The notes under the pieces: model-generated
Databases searched by the model: none
What the model saw: only the letters and a program-made list of their open reading frames with translations
Told to the model about the DNA's origin: nothing
Source of the DNA: DASPLH01 sp035627675
Lineage (GTDB): Bacteria > Acidobacteriota > Terriglobia > Terriglobales > Acidobacteriaceae
NCBI GenBank assembly: GCA_035627675.1
Contig: DASPLH010000204.1
Coordinates: 1-13,134, forward strand
Direction of reading: 5' to 3'
Length of the DNA: 13,134 bases
In this document: piece after piece, positions 6,727 through 12,567 of the stretch
Layout of the letters: every line of letters begins with the position of its first letter
Position numbering within the stretch: the first letter of the stretch is position 1
Program-made: the position numbers and the translations under genes

Positions 6727-7787
6727 AATATCTTCGGATCGTTCGGCAGCAGTCCCGCCTTCGCGACTCGGGGCGTCATGATCACCCAGTTCGGATACAT
6801 CGCAAACGCCTTCTTGAACAGGGGCAGTGATTCGTCCACGCGCCCCATCTGCGCCAGGGCTTGCGCGTGCCAGTAAGTCATCTCGGCGATACGGGTGGTA
6901 GGAATGTCCTTGTTCGCGCCGGCGATCTGCGCCGCCGTGCTGTACTCGCGGAGCGCTGCTTCGTTGTTCTTCAGTTCCACGGCCTTGTCCCCGGCGTTCA
7001 TGTGGTTGTAGGCGCGCGCCAGCGTCAGCAGACGCCTCATCTCGACCAGCGGGTCGTTGTGGTCGTCCACCCGGAGGTCGAATCTCCTGTCCTCCCAGGG
7101 CTTTCCGCTCGGTTGCGCTTTTACAACGATCAGCGCCGCCGACTGGCGTCCCCGGGCATCGCCCCCGACCGCCTGGGCGGCTTCCATGGCGGCCATCAGG
7201 CGCTCTGCGAGATCGCCTTTCGTCTGCTCGAAGGCCTGCGCCATCGCGGCCGGAACCTTGTTGTTCAGCATCATGTTCGCCTGGACCGAGTAGTCCTTGC
7301 CGGTCTCGATCGTCGGGGCGCATCCATTCTTTACGGCGCCGAACGCCGTCTTGGCCGTCGTGCCTCCGACCCGGTGACCGGCCTCGGCCACGCAGTTGCA
7401 GCCCGTGTACCCCGCCACGCGCCCTTGCGCGTCGATGATTCCCACCTGCCGCACATCGCGGCCCTCGTCGGCGGACGCAAGCCCCAGCAGCGTATCCGGA
7501 GCGCTCCGGCCGGCGCGCATCAAGTCGAGCCCGAGCTTCCCATAGCTCGGATCGACAAACGACTGTGTCGCCACCGCGCCAACTCCCGGCTCCGCCCACG
7601 ACACGATGGACCCTACCGAAAACCAGTGCGACTGCACGGCAACACCCATCTCCCCGGTTTGCGGGTCGCGGGCGACGATCGAGAACGTATGCGCGAACTC
7701 GCTCGGCCTAGGACGGGGCGAACTCTCCTGAGCGAAACCTGCCGAAGACAGCAGGAACATCATGGCGATGAACAGGCGGCGTATCAC
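6699..7787 (-). CDS. Secreted DUF1028 (Ntn-hydrolase-like) protein with C-terminal TPRs
   Basis: The GTG at 7787 is chosen because AAGGAGGA lies 5 nt upstream; this gives 362 residues. Residues 1-20 are a signal peptide ending in SAGFAQ. Residues 33-245 match DUF1028: HTFSIVARDPQTGEMGVAVQ (33-52), SHWFSVGSIVSWAEPGVGAVAT (53-74), YTGCNCVAEAGH (127-138), YSVQANMML (166-174) and DHNDP (242-246). DUF1028 is grouped with Ntn-hydrolase folds and is sometimes annotated as a peptidase; its reaction is unknown. Compared with the usual family layout, about 20 extra residues lie between AGH and YSVQANMM, including Cys156. Residues 256-335 look like two or three TPR helices (YWHAQALAQMGRVDESLPLFKKA is the clearest), pointing to a protein-protein role in the periplasm. 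A TACAAT box lies upstream. Confidence 0.88.
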   Translation of the reverse strand: MIRRLFIAMMFLLSSAGFAQESSPRPRPSEFAHTFSIVARDPQTGEMGVAVQSHWFSVGSIVSWAEPGVGAVATQSFVDPSYGKLGLDLMRAGRSAPDTLLGLASADEGRDVRQVGIIDAQGRVAGYTGCNCVAEAGHRVGGTTAKTAFGAVKNGCAPTIETGKDYSVQANMMLNNKVPAAMAQAFEQTKGDLAERLMAAMEAAQAVGGDARGRQSAALIVVKAQPSGKPWEDRRFDLRVDDHNDPLVEMRRLLTLARAYNHMNAGDKAVELKNNEAALREYSTAAQIAGANKDIPTTRIAEMTYWHAQALAQMGRVDESLPLFKKAFAMYPNWVIMTPRVAKAGLLPNDPKILQRILDQAK

Positions 7788-7811
7788 AAGTTCCTCCTTG
7801 GAATGCGCGCG

Positions 7812-7817
7812 ATTGTA
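7812..7817 (-). promoter_or_regulatory. Candidate -10 box for DUF1028 gene
   Basis: GGTTTACAATC reads on the minus strand, with TACAAT matching five of six consensus bases. A start near 7805 would leave an 18-nt leader that just includes the AAGGAGGA ribosome site. The -35 region is weak (GTGACT at a long spacing). A very similar GGTTACAATC lies in front of the gene at 10957. Confidence 0.45.
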
Positions 7818-7954
7818 AACCACTGCACAAACGAGGAGTCACTTTGAGCGTGTGAGGCTACGGCCTCCGTGTTCTTCAAATAATCACTCAGGCGGACATC
7901 ACGACACTGCCCGGCGCAATCCTAGCCCTTCAATCCAGCACAAGGGGTATGTTT

Positions 7955-8728
7955 ATGGCTCAAGCTGCAAGCATCCAACCAGGCAATGCTCGTGGCGGCT
8001 CCACCAGATCTCTCGATGTCCAGCGGTGGGGCGCGTTGATCGGAGGCGCTGCGCTTGCCTTGTACGGTCTCTCGCGCCGCTCGCCGCTCGGAATGGCAAT
8101 CGCCGCCGGGGGCGGAGCTCTCGCCTTCGCCGGTGCGCGGCCGAATGCCAAACGCGAGCCCATCGCCCGCAGCAGCGTCCAGGTGAACTGCTCGCCCGAG
8201 AAGGCCTACCAGTTCTGGCGTAACTTCGAGAACCTGCCTCGCTTCATGCATCACCTCGAGTCCGTCAGGGTCACAGGAGACAACCGCTCCGAGTGGGTTG
8301 CGATTGGTCCCATGAACTCACGCGTGAAGTGGAACGCGGAGATCGTCAACGAGCGCGACAACGAACTCATCGTGTGGCGTTCGCTGCCGGGGTCCGAAGT
8401 GTCCGTCGAAGGTTCCGTGGAGTTTCGTCGCGCTTCCGGAGACCGCGGCACCGTCATGGACGTCATGACCACGTACCGGCCTCCCGCCGGAGCCGTCGGT
8501 CGCGCCGTGGCGAAGATGTTTGGCAAGGATCCGAGTTTTCTCATGCGCCAGGATTTGCGTCGCTTCAAGGCCCTGATCGAAACCGGCGAAATACCCACCG
8601 TTGAAGGACAGACACATGGTCCGCGGGACGTCATGACCGCCGCTGCGCGAATGGTGGATCCCGATCGCCCGCTTCCGCGCGGTGCGAGCATGACCGAAGT
8701 GGCCGCTGCCAGAAGGAGGGCATCATGA
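7955..8728 (+). CDS. Membrane-anchored SRPBCC (polyketide cyclase/START-like) protein
   Basis: The ATG at 7955 is preferred over the in-frame ATG at 7949 because AAGGGG (7942-7947) is 7 nt before it; 257 residues. Two short hydrophobic segments (about 25-40 and 46-61, Gly/Ala-rich) form a hairpin membrane anchor like the N-terminal segment of small inner-membrane proteins. Residues 70-212 form an SRPBCC/cyclase-dehydrase domain: SSVQVNCSPEKAYQFWRNFENLPRFM (73-98), then the beta strands VKWNAEIVNE and WRSLPGSEVSVEGSVEF and a last helix FLMRQDLRRFKALIETGE. The domain binds hydrophobic ligands or acts in stress responses; no catalytic residues are defined. The stop overlaps the next start (ATGA), so the two proteins are translationally coupled. 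The C-terminal 45 residues are Arg/Ala/Pro-rich and probably flexible. Confidence 0.88.
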   Translation: MAQAASIQPGNARGGSTRSLDVQRWGALIGGAALALYGLSRRSPLGMAIAAGGGALAFAGARPNAKREPIARSSVQVNCSPEKAYQFWRNFENLPRFMHHLESVRVTGDNRSEWVAIGPMNSRVKWNAEIVNERDNELIVWRSLPGSEVSVEGSVEFRRASGDRGTVMDVMTTYRPPAGAVGRAVAKMFGKDPSFLMRQDLRRFKALIETGEIPTVEGQTHGPRDVMTAAARMVDPDRPLPRGASMTEVAAARRRAS

Positions 8729-9924
8729 AAGCAGTCTGCTGGATGGGGAGGGAGAAGGTCAGCGTCGAGGATGTTCCGGATCCACAGATACTCAATCCAC
8801 GCGATGCCATCGTGCGCATCACGAGCACGTGCATCTGCGGCTCCGACCTGCATCTCTACAACGGCTTCATGCCCACCATGGAGCAGGGCGACATTGTCGG
8901 CCATGAGTTCATGGGCGAGATCGTCGAAGTCGGCCCTGGGATCAGCGCCGACAAGTTGAAGGTCGGGGACCGCGTCGTTGTTCCCTTCACCATCGCCTGC
9001 GGAAACTGCTTTTTCTGCCAGCGCCAGTTGTGGTCGTCCTGCGACAACTCGAATCCCAACGCCTACATCGCGGAAACCATGATGGGATACACGCCTTCCG
9101 GACTGTTCGGCTACACCCATATGCTCGGCGGCTACGCAGGCGGACAGGCGCAGTATGCCCGCGTACCGTTCGCCGATGTCGGTCCGGTCAAAGTTCCTGC
9201 CGGCATACCGGACGAGAAAGTCGTTTTCCTGTCCGACATCTTCCCCACCGGATACTTCGGCGCGGAGAACTGCAACATTCAACCGGGCGACACTGTGGCC
9301 ATCTGGGGCTGCGGCCCTGTCGGCCAGTTTGCGATTTTCAGTGCGTTCCTGCTCGGGGCCGAGAGAGTCATTGCGATCGATCACATCCCTGAGCGCTTGC
9401 AGATGGCCCAGCGCGGCGGGGCCGAGACGATCAACTTTGACGAAGTGGATGACGTGGTGCAGGCCTTGAAAGACATGACCGGCAACATCGGTCCTGACTC
9501 CTGCATGGACGCCGTTGGCATGGAAGCCGACGGTCACGGACTGCTCTACATGTATGACCGCGCCAAGCAGGCGGTTCGGTTGCAGACCGAGCGGCCCATC
9601 GCTCTGCGGCAAGCAATCCAGGCCTGCCGGAAGGGCGGAACCGTCTCGGTGCCCGGCGTGTATGGCGGGTTCATCGACAAGATGCCGATGGGAGCGTTCA
9701 TGAACAAAGGGCTGACCATGAAGACCGGCCAGACCCACATGATGCGCTACATGAAACCGCTGCTCGAACGCATCGAGAGCGGAGAGATCGATCCCAGCTT
9801 CGTCATGACTCACCGTGTGCCTCTCACCGAAGCGCCGCAGATGTACCGGACGTTCCGCGACAAGCAGGACAAGTGCGTCAAAGTCGTCCTCGATCCCTGG
9901 GCCGACGGCGCGAAGGCTGCTTAA
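8725..9924 (+). CDS. Zinc-dependent alcohol/formaldehyde dehydrogenase (MDR family)
   Basis: A 399-residue medium-chain dehydrogenase of the type often annotated glutathione-dependent or glutathione-independent formaldehyde dehydrogenase. Catalytic zinc ligands are Cys38 (CICGSD, 36-41), His60 and Glu61 (GHE). The structural zinc cluster is Cys92, Cys95, Cys98 and Cys106. The Rossmann motif WGCGPVGQ (194-201) binds NAD(P), with an acidic residue at the end of the next strand (AIDHIPERL) favouring NAD. Length and motif order are normal, so the enzyme should be active. AGGAGG (8714-8719) precedes the ATG, and the start overlaps the SRPBCC stop by 4 bp. The natural substrate is unknown. It is followed by a 24-codon ORF and a terminator, so it is the second gene of a three-ORF transcript. 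Confidence 0.93.
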   Translation: MKAVCWMGREKVSVEDVPDPQILNPRDAIVRITSTCICGSDLHLYNGFMPTMEQGDIVGHEFMGEIVEVGPGISADKLKVGDRVVVPFTIACGNCFFCQRQLWSSCDNSNPNAYIAETMMGYTPSGLFGYTHMLGGYAGGQAQYARVPFADVGPVKVPAGIPDEKVVFLSDIFPTGYFGAENCNIQPGDTVAIWGCGPVGQFAIFSAFLLGAERVIAIDHIPERLQMAQRGGAETINFDEVDDVVQALKDMTGNIGPDSCMDAVGMEADGHGLLYMYDRAKQAVRLQTERPIALRQAIQACRKGGTVSVPGVYGGFIDKMPMGAFMNKGLTMKTGQTHMMRYMKPLLERIESGEIDPSFVMTHRVPLTEAPQMYRTFRDKQDKCVKVVLDPWADGAKAA

Positions 9925-9954
9925 CTCTCGAAATGCCATTACGAGGAGGTACGA

Positions 9955-10029
9955 ATGGCCGGAGTCAAATCGGATGACAAGCTACCAAGGCTTTCGATCA
10001 TCGACTACATACACGCTGGCGTGGAGTGA
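9955..10029 (+). CDS. Small ORF (24 aa) ending the SRPBCC-ADH operon
   Basis: ATG GCC GGA ... GAG TGA encodes MAGVKSDDKLPRLSIIDYIH followed by AGVE. The ribosome site GAGGAGGT (9943-9950) is close to a perfect anti-16S match, with 4 nt between it and the ATG. The ORF starts 30 bp after the dehydrogenase stop and ends 16 bp before a rho-independent terminator stem, so it lies on the same transcript. The peptide is mixed charged/hydrophobic, without membrane segment or Cys. No family is recognised. The strong ribosome site and the placement argue for real translation; it could instead be a remnant of a longer gene, but no extension is visible in other frames. Confidence 0.55.
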   Translation: MAGVKSDDKLPRLSIIDYIHAGVE

Positions 10030-10045
10030 TCGCTGAAGGACATCG

Positions 10046-10080
10046 GCCGGTGAGAGCCGTCTCTCACCGGCTGACCTTTT
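10046..10080 (+). terminator. Rho-independent terminator of SRPBCC-ADH operon
   Basis: GCCGGTGAGAG (10046-10056) pairs perfectly with CTCTCACCGGC (10061-10071) around CCGT, followed by TGACCTTTT. The 11-bp stem and T-run are convincing on the plus strand. It also sits at the 3' side of the convergent gene (stop at 10082-10084), but the minus strand lacks a T-tract after the stem. Confidence 0.88.
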
Positions 10081-10081
10081 C

Positions 10082-10957
10082 CTATCGCACCGAGTACATC
10101 ACCACGACATCTTCCACGAACCTCACTTCAACCGTGCCGTCGTGTGCCTTGAAGGTCTCGACCGTCATCTGGAGCGAGCCTTCTTTACTCTTTTGAGAAC
10201 TGGAAGGCGCACCAAGCAGGCCGTGAACGGTCGCCGATGTCATGCCCTTGCGGATTGAAGTTACGGACGCGGGTTCGTCGTTCTTGTTCTCGATTGCTGA
10301 CCGCGATTCGGCTTCCGGAAACTCAATGACTCGGCTAAGGGCAGCCATGATCGCTTCGGGAGTTGTGTTGGCCGTTGCCGTACCGCTCGGGAATACGATG
10401 TTGAACCGCGAACCGCCTTCGGCCGCCTTGCGCTGGATGTTGGCCCTGCGGAGTTCCTCGGCCTGCTCGGCGGCAGCGTGCAACAGCGCTTCTTCTCGCT
10501 GCCGGTCGCGGCGCAACTCATCCAACCGGCCCTTCATCTCGCGACGCTTCCTCTCGTCCTTCTCGTTCTTCAGATCGCGCTCGAGGTTCTTCTCGCGCTC
10601 GGTCTTCCCCGTGCTGACGTAGGTGCTGCCGCTTCCCGTCTCGTCTCCCAGCGTGCCGTAACCGCCGCCGCCGAGTTGGAACTCGATCAGCCTTTCCTTC
10701 ACCTTCACGCGAGTGACAAGCGTCGAGTCGCCCTTGCGGAGGGAGGTTCCATACCGCTTCAGTCTCCTGGCGTACTCGGAATAGTTGATGTCACCGCCGA
10801 GGCCGTTCACGTCAACGCCGTACTTGGTGGCCGGCATGTCCATCTTGACCACGACCTGGCGTCCCTCGAAGTAGCTCCTCAGCGCGGCCTCCGATTGTGC
10901 GAACGCCACGGCACTGAACAGAGAGATAGTCGCAACGACAGTTTTCCAACCGAACAC
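10082..10957 (-). CDS. Secreted coiled-coil protein with BamE/SmpA-like C-terminal segment
   Basis: Starts at a GTG (10957), preceded by GGGGGA about 7 nt upstream; 291 residues. Residues 1-21 are a signal peptide (ATISLFSAVAFAQ). Residues 22-115 are of unknown fold with several beta strands. Residues 117-180 are a highly charged coiled coil (EREKNLERDLKNEKDERKRR, then DELRRDRQREEALLHAAAEQ). Residues 234-291 (SIRKGMTSATVHGLLGAPSS, then a beta-rich stretch VEVRFVEDVVVMYSV) follow the BamE/SmpA pattern of a G-M-T...V...LG-P helix pair and beta hairpin. BamE-like domains serve in outer-membrane or envelope protein contacts. No enzyme motif seen. The BamE resemblance is an inference from pattern only. 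It is divergent from the NTF2-like gene. Confidence 0.75.
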   Translation of the reverse strand: MFGWKTVVATISLFSAVAFAQSEAALRSYFEGRQVVVKMDMPATKYGVDVNGLGGDINYSEYARRLKRYGTSLRKGDSTLVTRVKVKERLIEFQLGGGGYGTLGDETGSGSTYVSTGKTEREKNLERDLKNEKDERKRREMKGRLDELRRDRQREEALLHAAAEQAEELRRANIQRKAAEGGSRFNIVFPSGTATANTTPEAIMAALSRVIEFPEAESRSAIENKNDEPASVTSIRKGMTSATVHGLLGAPSSSQKSKEGSLQMTVETFKAHDGTVEVRFVEDVVVMYSVR

Positions 10958-10989
10958 GATGTTCCCCCACGAGCTTGTTTGTAGCTGAG

Positions 10990-10995
10990 ATTGTA
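10990..10995 (-). promoter_or_regulatory. Candidate -10 box for coiled-coil/BamE-like gene
   Basis: GGTTACAATC on the minus strand gives TACAAT, five of six consensus bases. A start near 10983 would give a leader of about 26 nt that contains the GGGGGA ribosome site. The -35 is not evident. The box closely resembles the one upstream of the DUF1028 gene at 7812-7817. Confidence 0.4.
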
Positions 10996-11008
10996 ACCTT
11001 GCCTGGGT

Positions 11009-11037
11009 TTGACACCGCCTCCGGCCTCGACAACAAT
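11009..11037 (+). promoter_or_regulatory. Candidate sigma-70 promoter for NTF2-like gene
   Basis: TTGACA (11009-11014, perfect -35) is followed after 17 bp by AACAAT (11032-11037, four of six). Transcription would start near 11044, 39 nt before the ATG at 11083. It lies between divergent genes, about 14 bp from the candidate -10 of the minus-strand gene. Confidence 0.5.
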
Positions 11038-11082
11038 GTGCGCCTGCAAGACTGCTCCCAACCTGCTCCTGAGGGTACGTCT

Positions 11083-11532
11083 ATGGAGAGTCAGAATGCG
11101 CAGGCACCGAGACAGCGCGTCATCAGTCACGTCCCGGATACCGAAGTCCAGGTTGCGGCCATCCAGCGCATGCGCGACAAGGATGTGCAGGCCTCCACGA
11201 CGCTCGACTTCGAGGGACTCTTCGATCTATTCACTGCCGACGCGGTCACGATGAGTCCCGGCGCCGATTTTGTGCGCACGGCGGAAAAGCGGCGTGCCGG
11301 CATGGAAGGCATGCGCAAGGTCATGGCCGACTTCGAGATCCTCGAATACTACGAAGATTTCGAGGAGCTGCGTATCTACGGAACAGATGCTCTCGAGTGG
11401 GGCGTGATCCGAGGCAAGGAGCGCCAGAAGAGCACCGGCAAGATCATCGAGTCCAGGTACAAGGTCATGCGACTGCTCGAGCGGCAGCCCGACGGCGAAT
11501 GGAAGATCTCGCGCACGATCTTCAACTCGTGA
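11083..11532 (+). CDS. SnoaL/DUF4440-like (NTF2-fold) protein
   Basis: 149 residues from the ATG at 11083; GAGGG lies 7-8 nt upstream. The frame is open to 10975, but the upstream codons cross the promoter, so the later start is chosen. The layout is that of small NTF2-like proteins: helices at 24-60 ending in FDLFTADAVTMSPGADFVR (47-65), a middle helix GMEGMRKVMADFE (73-85), then strands ELRIYGTDALEWGVIRG (95-111) and SRYKVMRLLERQPDGEWKIS (124-143) with the family's terminal W-K-I. Members bind small molecules or act in stress-related roles; the substrate is unknown and no catalytic His/Asp pair is certain. It appears monocistronic and converges with TrmO. Confidence 0.8.
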   Translation: MESQNAQAPRQRVISHVPDTEVQVAAIQRMRDKDVQASTTLDFEGLFDLFTADAVTMSPGADFVRTAEKRRAGMEGMRKVMADFEILEYYEDFEELRIYGTDALEWGVIRGKERQKSTGKIIESRYKVMRLLERQPDGEWKISRTIFNS

Positions 11533-11548
11533 GTTGCTGTGTGGGTTT

Positions 11549-11570
11549 CGAAGTCGCTACTTCGACTTCG
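11549..11570. repeat. Inverted repeat over the TrmO stop codon
   Basis: CGAAGTCG (11549-11556) and CGACTTCG (11563-11570) flank CTACTT, which contains the TrmO stop (TAG on the minus strand). It sits 17 nt after the stop of the NTF2-like gene. Lacking T-tracts, it is a possible weak bidirectional structure between convergent genes. Confidence 0.4.
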
Positions 11571-12021
11571 CTTCCGCCGCGCGCCGAGCCTCCGCTTCGC
11601 CAAACCAGCCCAGCCGCAGCTTTTCGGGCGGCACGCTCGACATGTACGGCTTGATGTCGAGGATCGGAGTGCTGTCGAGCATGTCGAGGCCGCGGACGCG
11701 GACATTGCGGCCCTCGCGCCCCAGCACCTCAACCACGGACAACCCAATCGGGTTCGGACGGCGCGGCGAGCGCGTCGAGAACACTCCATGCGGACGGTCG
11801 TCGGTCGGAGGCACGCCTTCGAGTTCGTATCCCTCGGAGCGGTCGAAACACCAGATGACGAATAAGTGCGAGAAACCTTCAATGTCCTTCAGCCCCGCTT
11901 CAAACTCGGGAGCAATCTCCAGCGTCCCTTCGGCTTCGTGACGCGCACCAACGCCTTTGGGAACCTGCTTCGTGTCGCTATAAGGGCTGCGGACAAAGCC
12001 AATCGGAGTCATCGAGAACAT
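11557..12021 (-). CDS. trmO: TrmO/TsaA-like tRNA (t6A37) N6-methyltransferase
   Basis: The ATG at 12021 is preferred (GAGAGG lies about 8 nt upstream); 154 residues, with an alternative ATG at 12012. TrmO methylates N6 of threonylcarbamoyladenosine at position 37 of certain tRNAs, using S-adenosylmethionine. The signature block RPHGVFSTRSPRRPNPIGLS (76-95) and LDSTPILDIKPY (116-127) are both intact, as is the N-terminal PIGFVRSPY (6-14). The bacterial E. coli enzyme is about 235 residues with an extra C-terminal domain; this one ends after the core fold, as do the shorter YaeB/TsaA forms. Family is certain; the tRNA specificity is inferred. The gene stands alone. The C-terminal 15 residues are Ala/Lys-rich. 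Confidence 0.9.
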   Translation of the reverse strand: MFSMTPIGFVRSPYSDTKQVPKGVGARHEAEGTLEIAPEFEAGLKDIEGFSHLFVIWCFDRSEGYELEGVPPTDDRPHGVFSTRSPRRPNPIGLSVVEVLGREGRNVRVRGLDMLDSTPILDIKPYMSSVPPEKLRLGWFGEAEARRAAEAKSK

Positions 12022-12085
12022 GCTTGCCACCTCTCTGCCTATTGTCAGGTATCGGTCCTCACTGGAAATGCCATTTTGAACTGTC

Positions 12086-12124
12086 ATCCTGACGACGAGG
12101 GCGCGCAGCGCGCGTCGTCAGGAT
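12086..12124. repeat. Long extragenic hairpin (TCCTGACGACG type)
   Basis: ATCCTGACGACG pairs perfectly with CGTCGTCAGGAT (12 bp); the inner part adds a few more pairs interrupted by A-G and G-G mismatches. The flanks read TGTC and CTATGT. The TGTCATCCTGA...TCAGGATCTATG form resembles repetitive extragenic elements common in acidobacterial genomes (recalled, not searched). There is no T-tract. Confidence 0.6.
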
Positions 12125-12231
12125 CTATGTATTTGAACCGGCCGGTGCCGCACCCCCACCCCCGTCGGCGGCAAAGCGCTCCTTTGATTTCAGCGACTTG
12201 GGCGAAGGGTGCCGCGGTAAGTCCTTCCACT

Positions 12232-12257
12232 TGAGATATTTGGCCCTAAATATCTCA
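12232..12257. repeat. AT-rich inverted repeat
   Basis: TGAGATATTT (12232-12241) and AAATATCTCA (12248-12257) form a perfect 10-bp inverted repeat around GGCCCT. Its AT-rich arms stand out from the GC-rich surroundings. It could be an operator, a transposon end relic or an mRNA hairpin; no partner end was found. Confidence 0.5.
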
Positions 12258-12272
12258 GACTTCGGGAGTTAC

Positions 12273-12342
12273 ACATGTCTGTGCCGTCCTGCCGGACTCG
12301 TCGGTACATGTCTGGTCCGCTCCCCGGCACTCACGTGCCGGG
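12273..12342. repeat. Short degenerate tandem repeat plus GC hairpin
   Basis: ACATGTCTG occurs at 12273-12281 and 12306-12314, each followed by a related CCG-rich stretch ending in ACTC, an offset of 33 bp. The second copy runs into CCCGGCAC-TCAC-GTGCCGGG (12323-12342), an 8-bp stem. No coding explanation is seen. Confidence 0.45.
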
Positions 12343-12567
12343 CTCAGAACTGTGGCGCACCGAATGGGGCCTACTTCAAGTGTGACAGATCAGAGGGGCA
12401 AAGCGCTCATCGATAGTTGCTGCGGAATCAGAGAGATGGGGCGACTGGGGGCTTGACAGCCTCAGCACGGCTCACAACTCAAGTGGATTCCGAGCGGTGG
12501 AACGAAGTAGCTGGTAGTTCTCCCGTCCAGGGACCCAAGCAGATTCCGGCGTGCTAGATTTGCTGGC

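Larger units (their letters stand above)
12022..12567. other. Non-coding, inverted-repeat-rich stretch before AbiV-like gene
   Basis: This 546-bp stretch has no convincing gene: the open frames lack ribosome sites and family features. It holds the long hairpin at 12086-12124, a 10-bp AT-rich inverted repeat at 12232-12257, a 33-bp offset repeat (12273-12299 and 12306-12332), and a GC hairpin at 12323-12342. A lone TTGACA (12453-12458) has no fitting -10. TAGATT (12555-12560) ends 7 nt before the GTG of the next gene. Confidence 0.7.

Noticed and set aside
6589..7599. A 336-codon minus-strand frame overlapping the DUF1028 gene in another frame
   Set aside because: Gly/Arg-rich and without domain features; the DUF1028 frame has a signal peptide, ribosome site and conserved motifs.
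8251..9939. A 562-codon open frame on the minus strand across the SRPBCC and dehydrogenase genes
   Set aside because: It is antisense to two clearly recognisable proteins with intact motifs, has His/Asp/Val-rich shadow composition and no domain of its own.
10021..10056. Possible UGA read-through or selenocysteine extending the 24-aa ORF
   Set aside because: The extension would be only seven codons before another stop, and the following hairpin is better explained as a terminator.
12260..12365. Possible tRNA or tRNA-derived attachment site in the repeat region
   Set aside because: No cloverleaf, T-loop GTTCRA motif or CCA end could be built from the stems.
12198..12416. A 72-codon plus-strand frame in the non-coding stretch before the AbiV-like gene
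   Set aside because: It crosses two hairpins, is rich in Cys/Arg without pattern, and has no ribosome site.
12453..12481. A TTGACA box as promoter of the AbiV-like gene
   Set aside because: The sequence 16-18 bp downstream (around AACTCA) does not resemble a -10 box.
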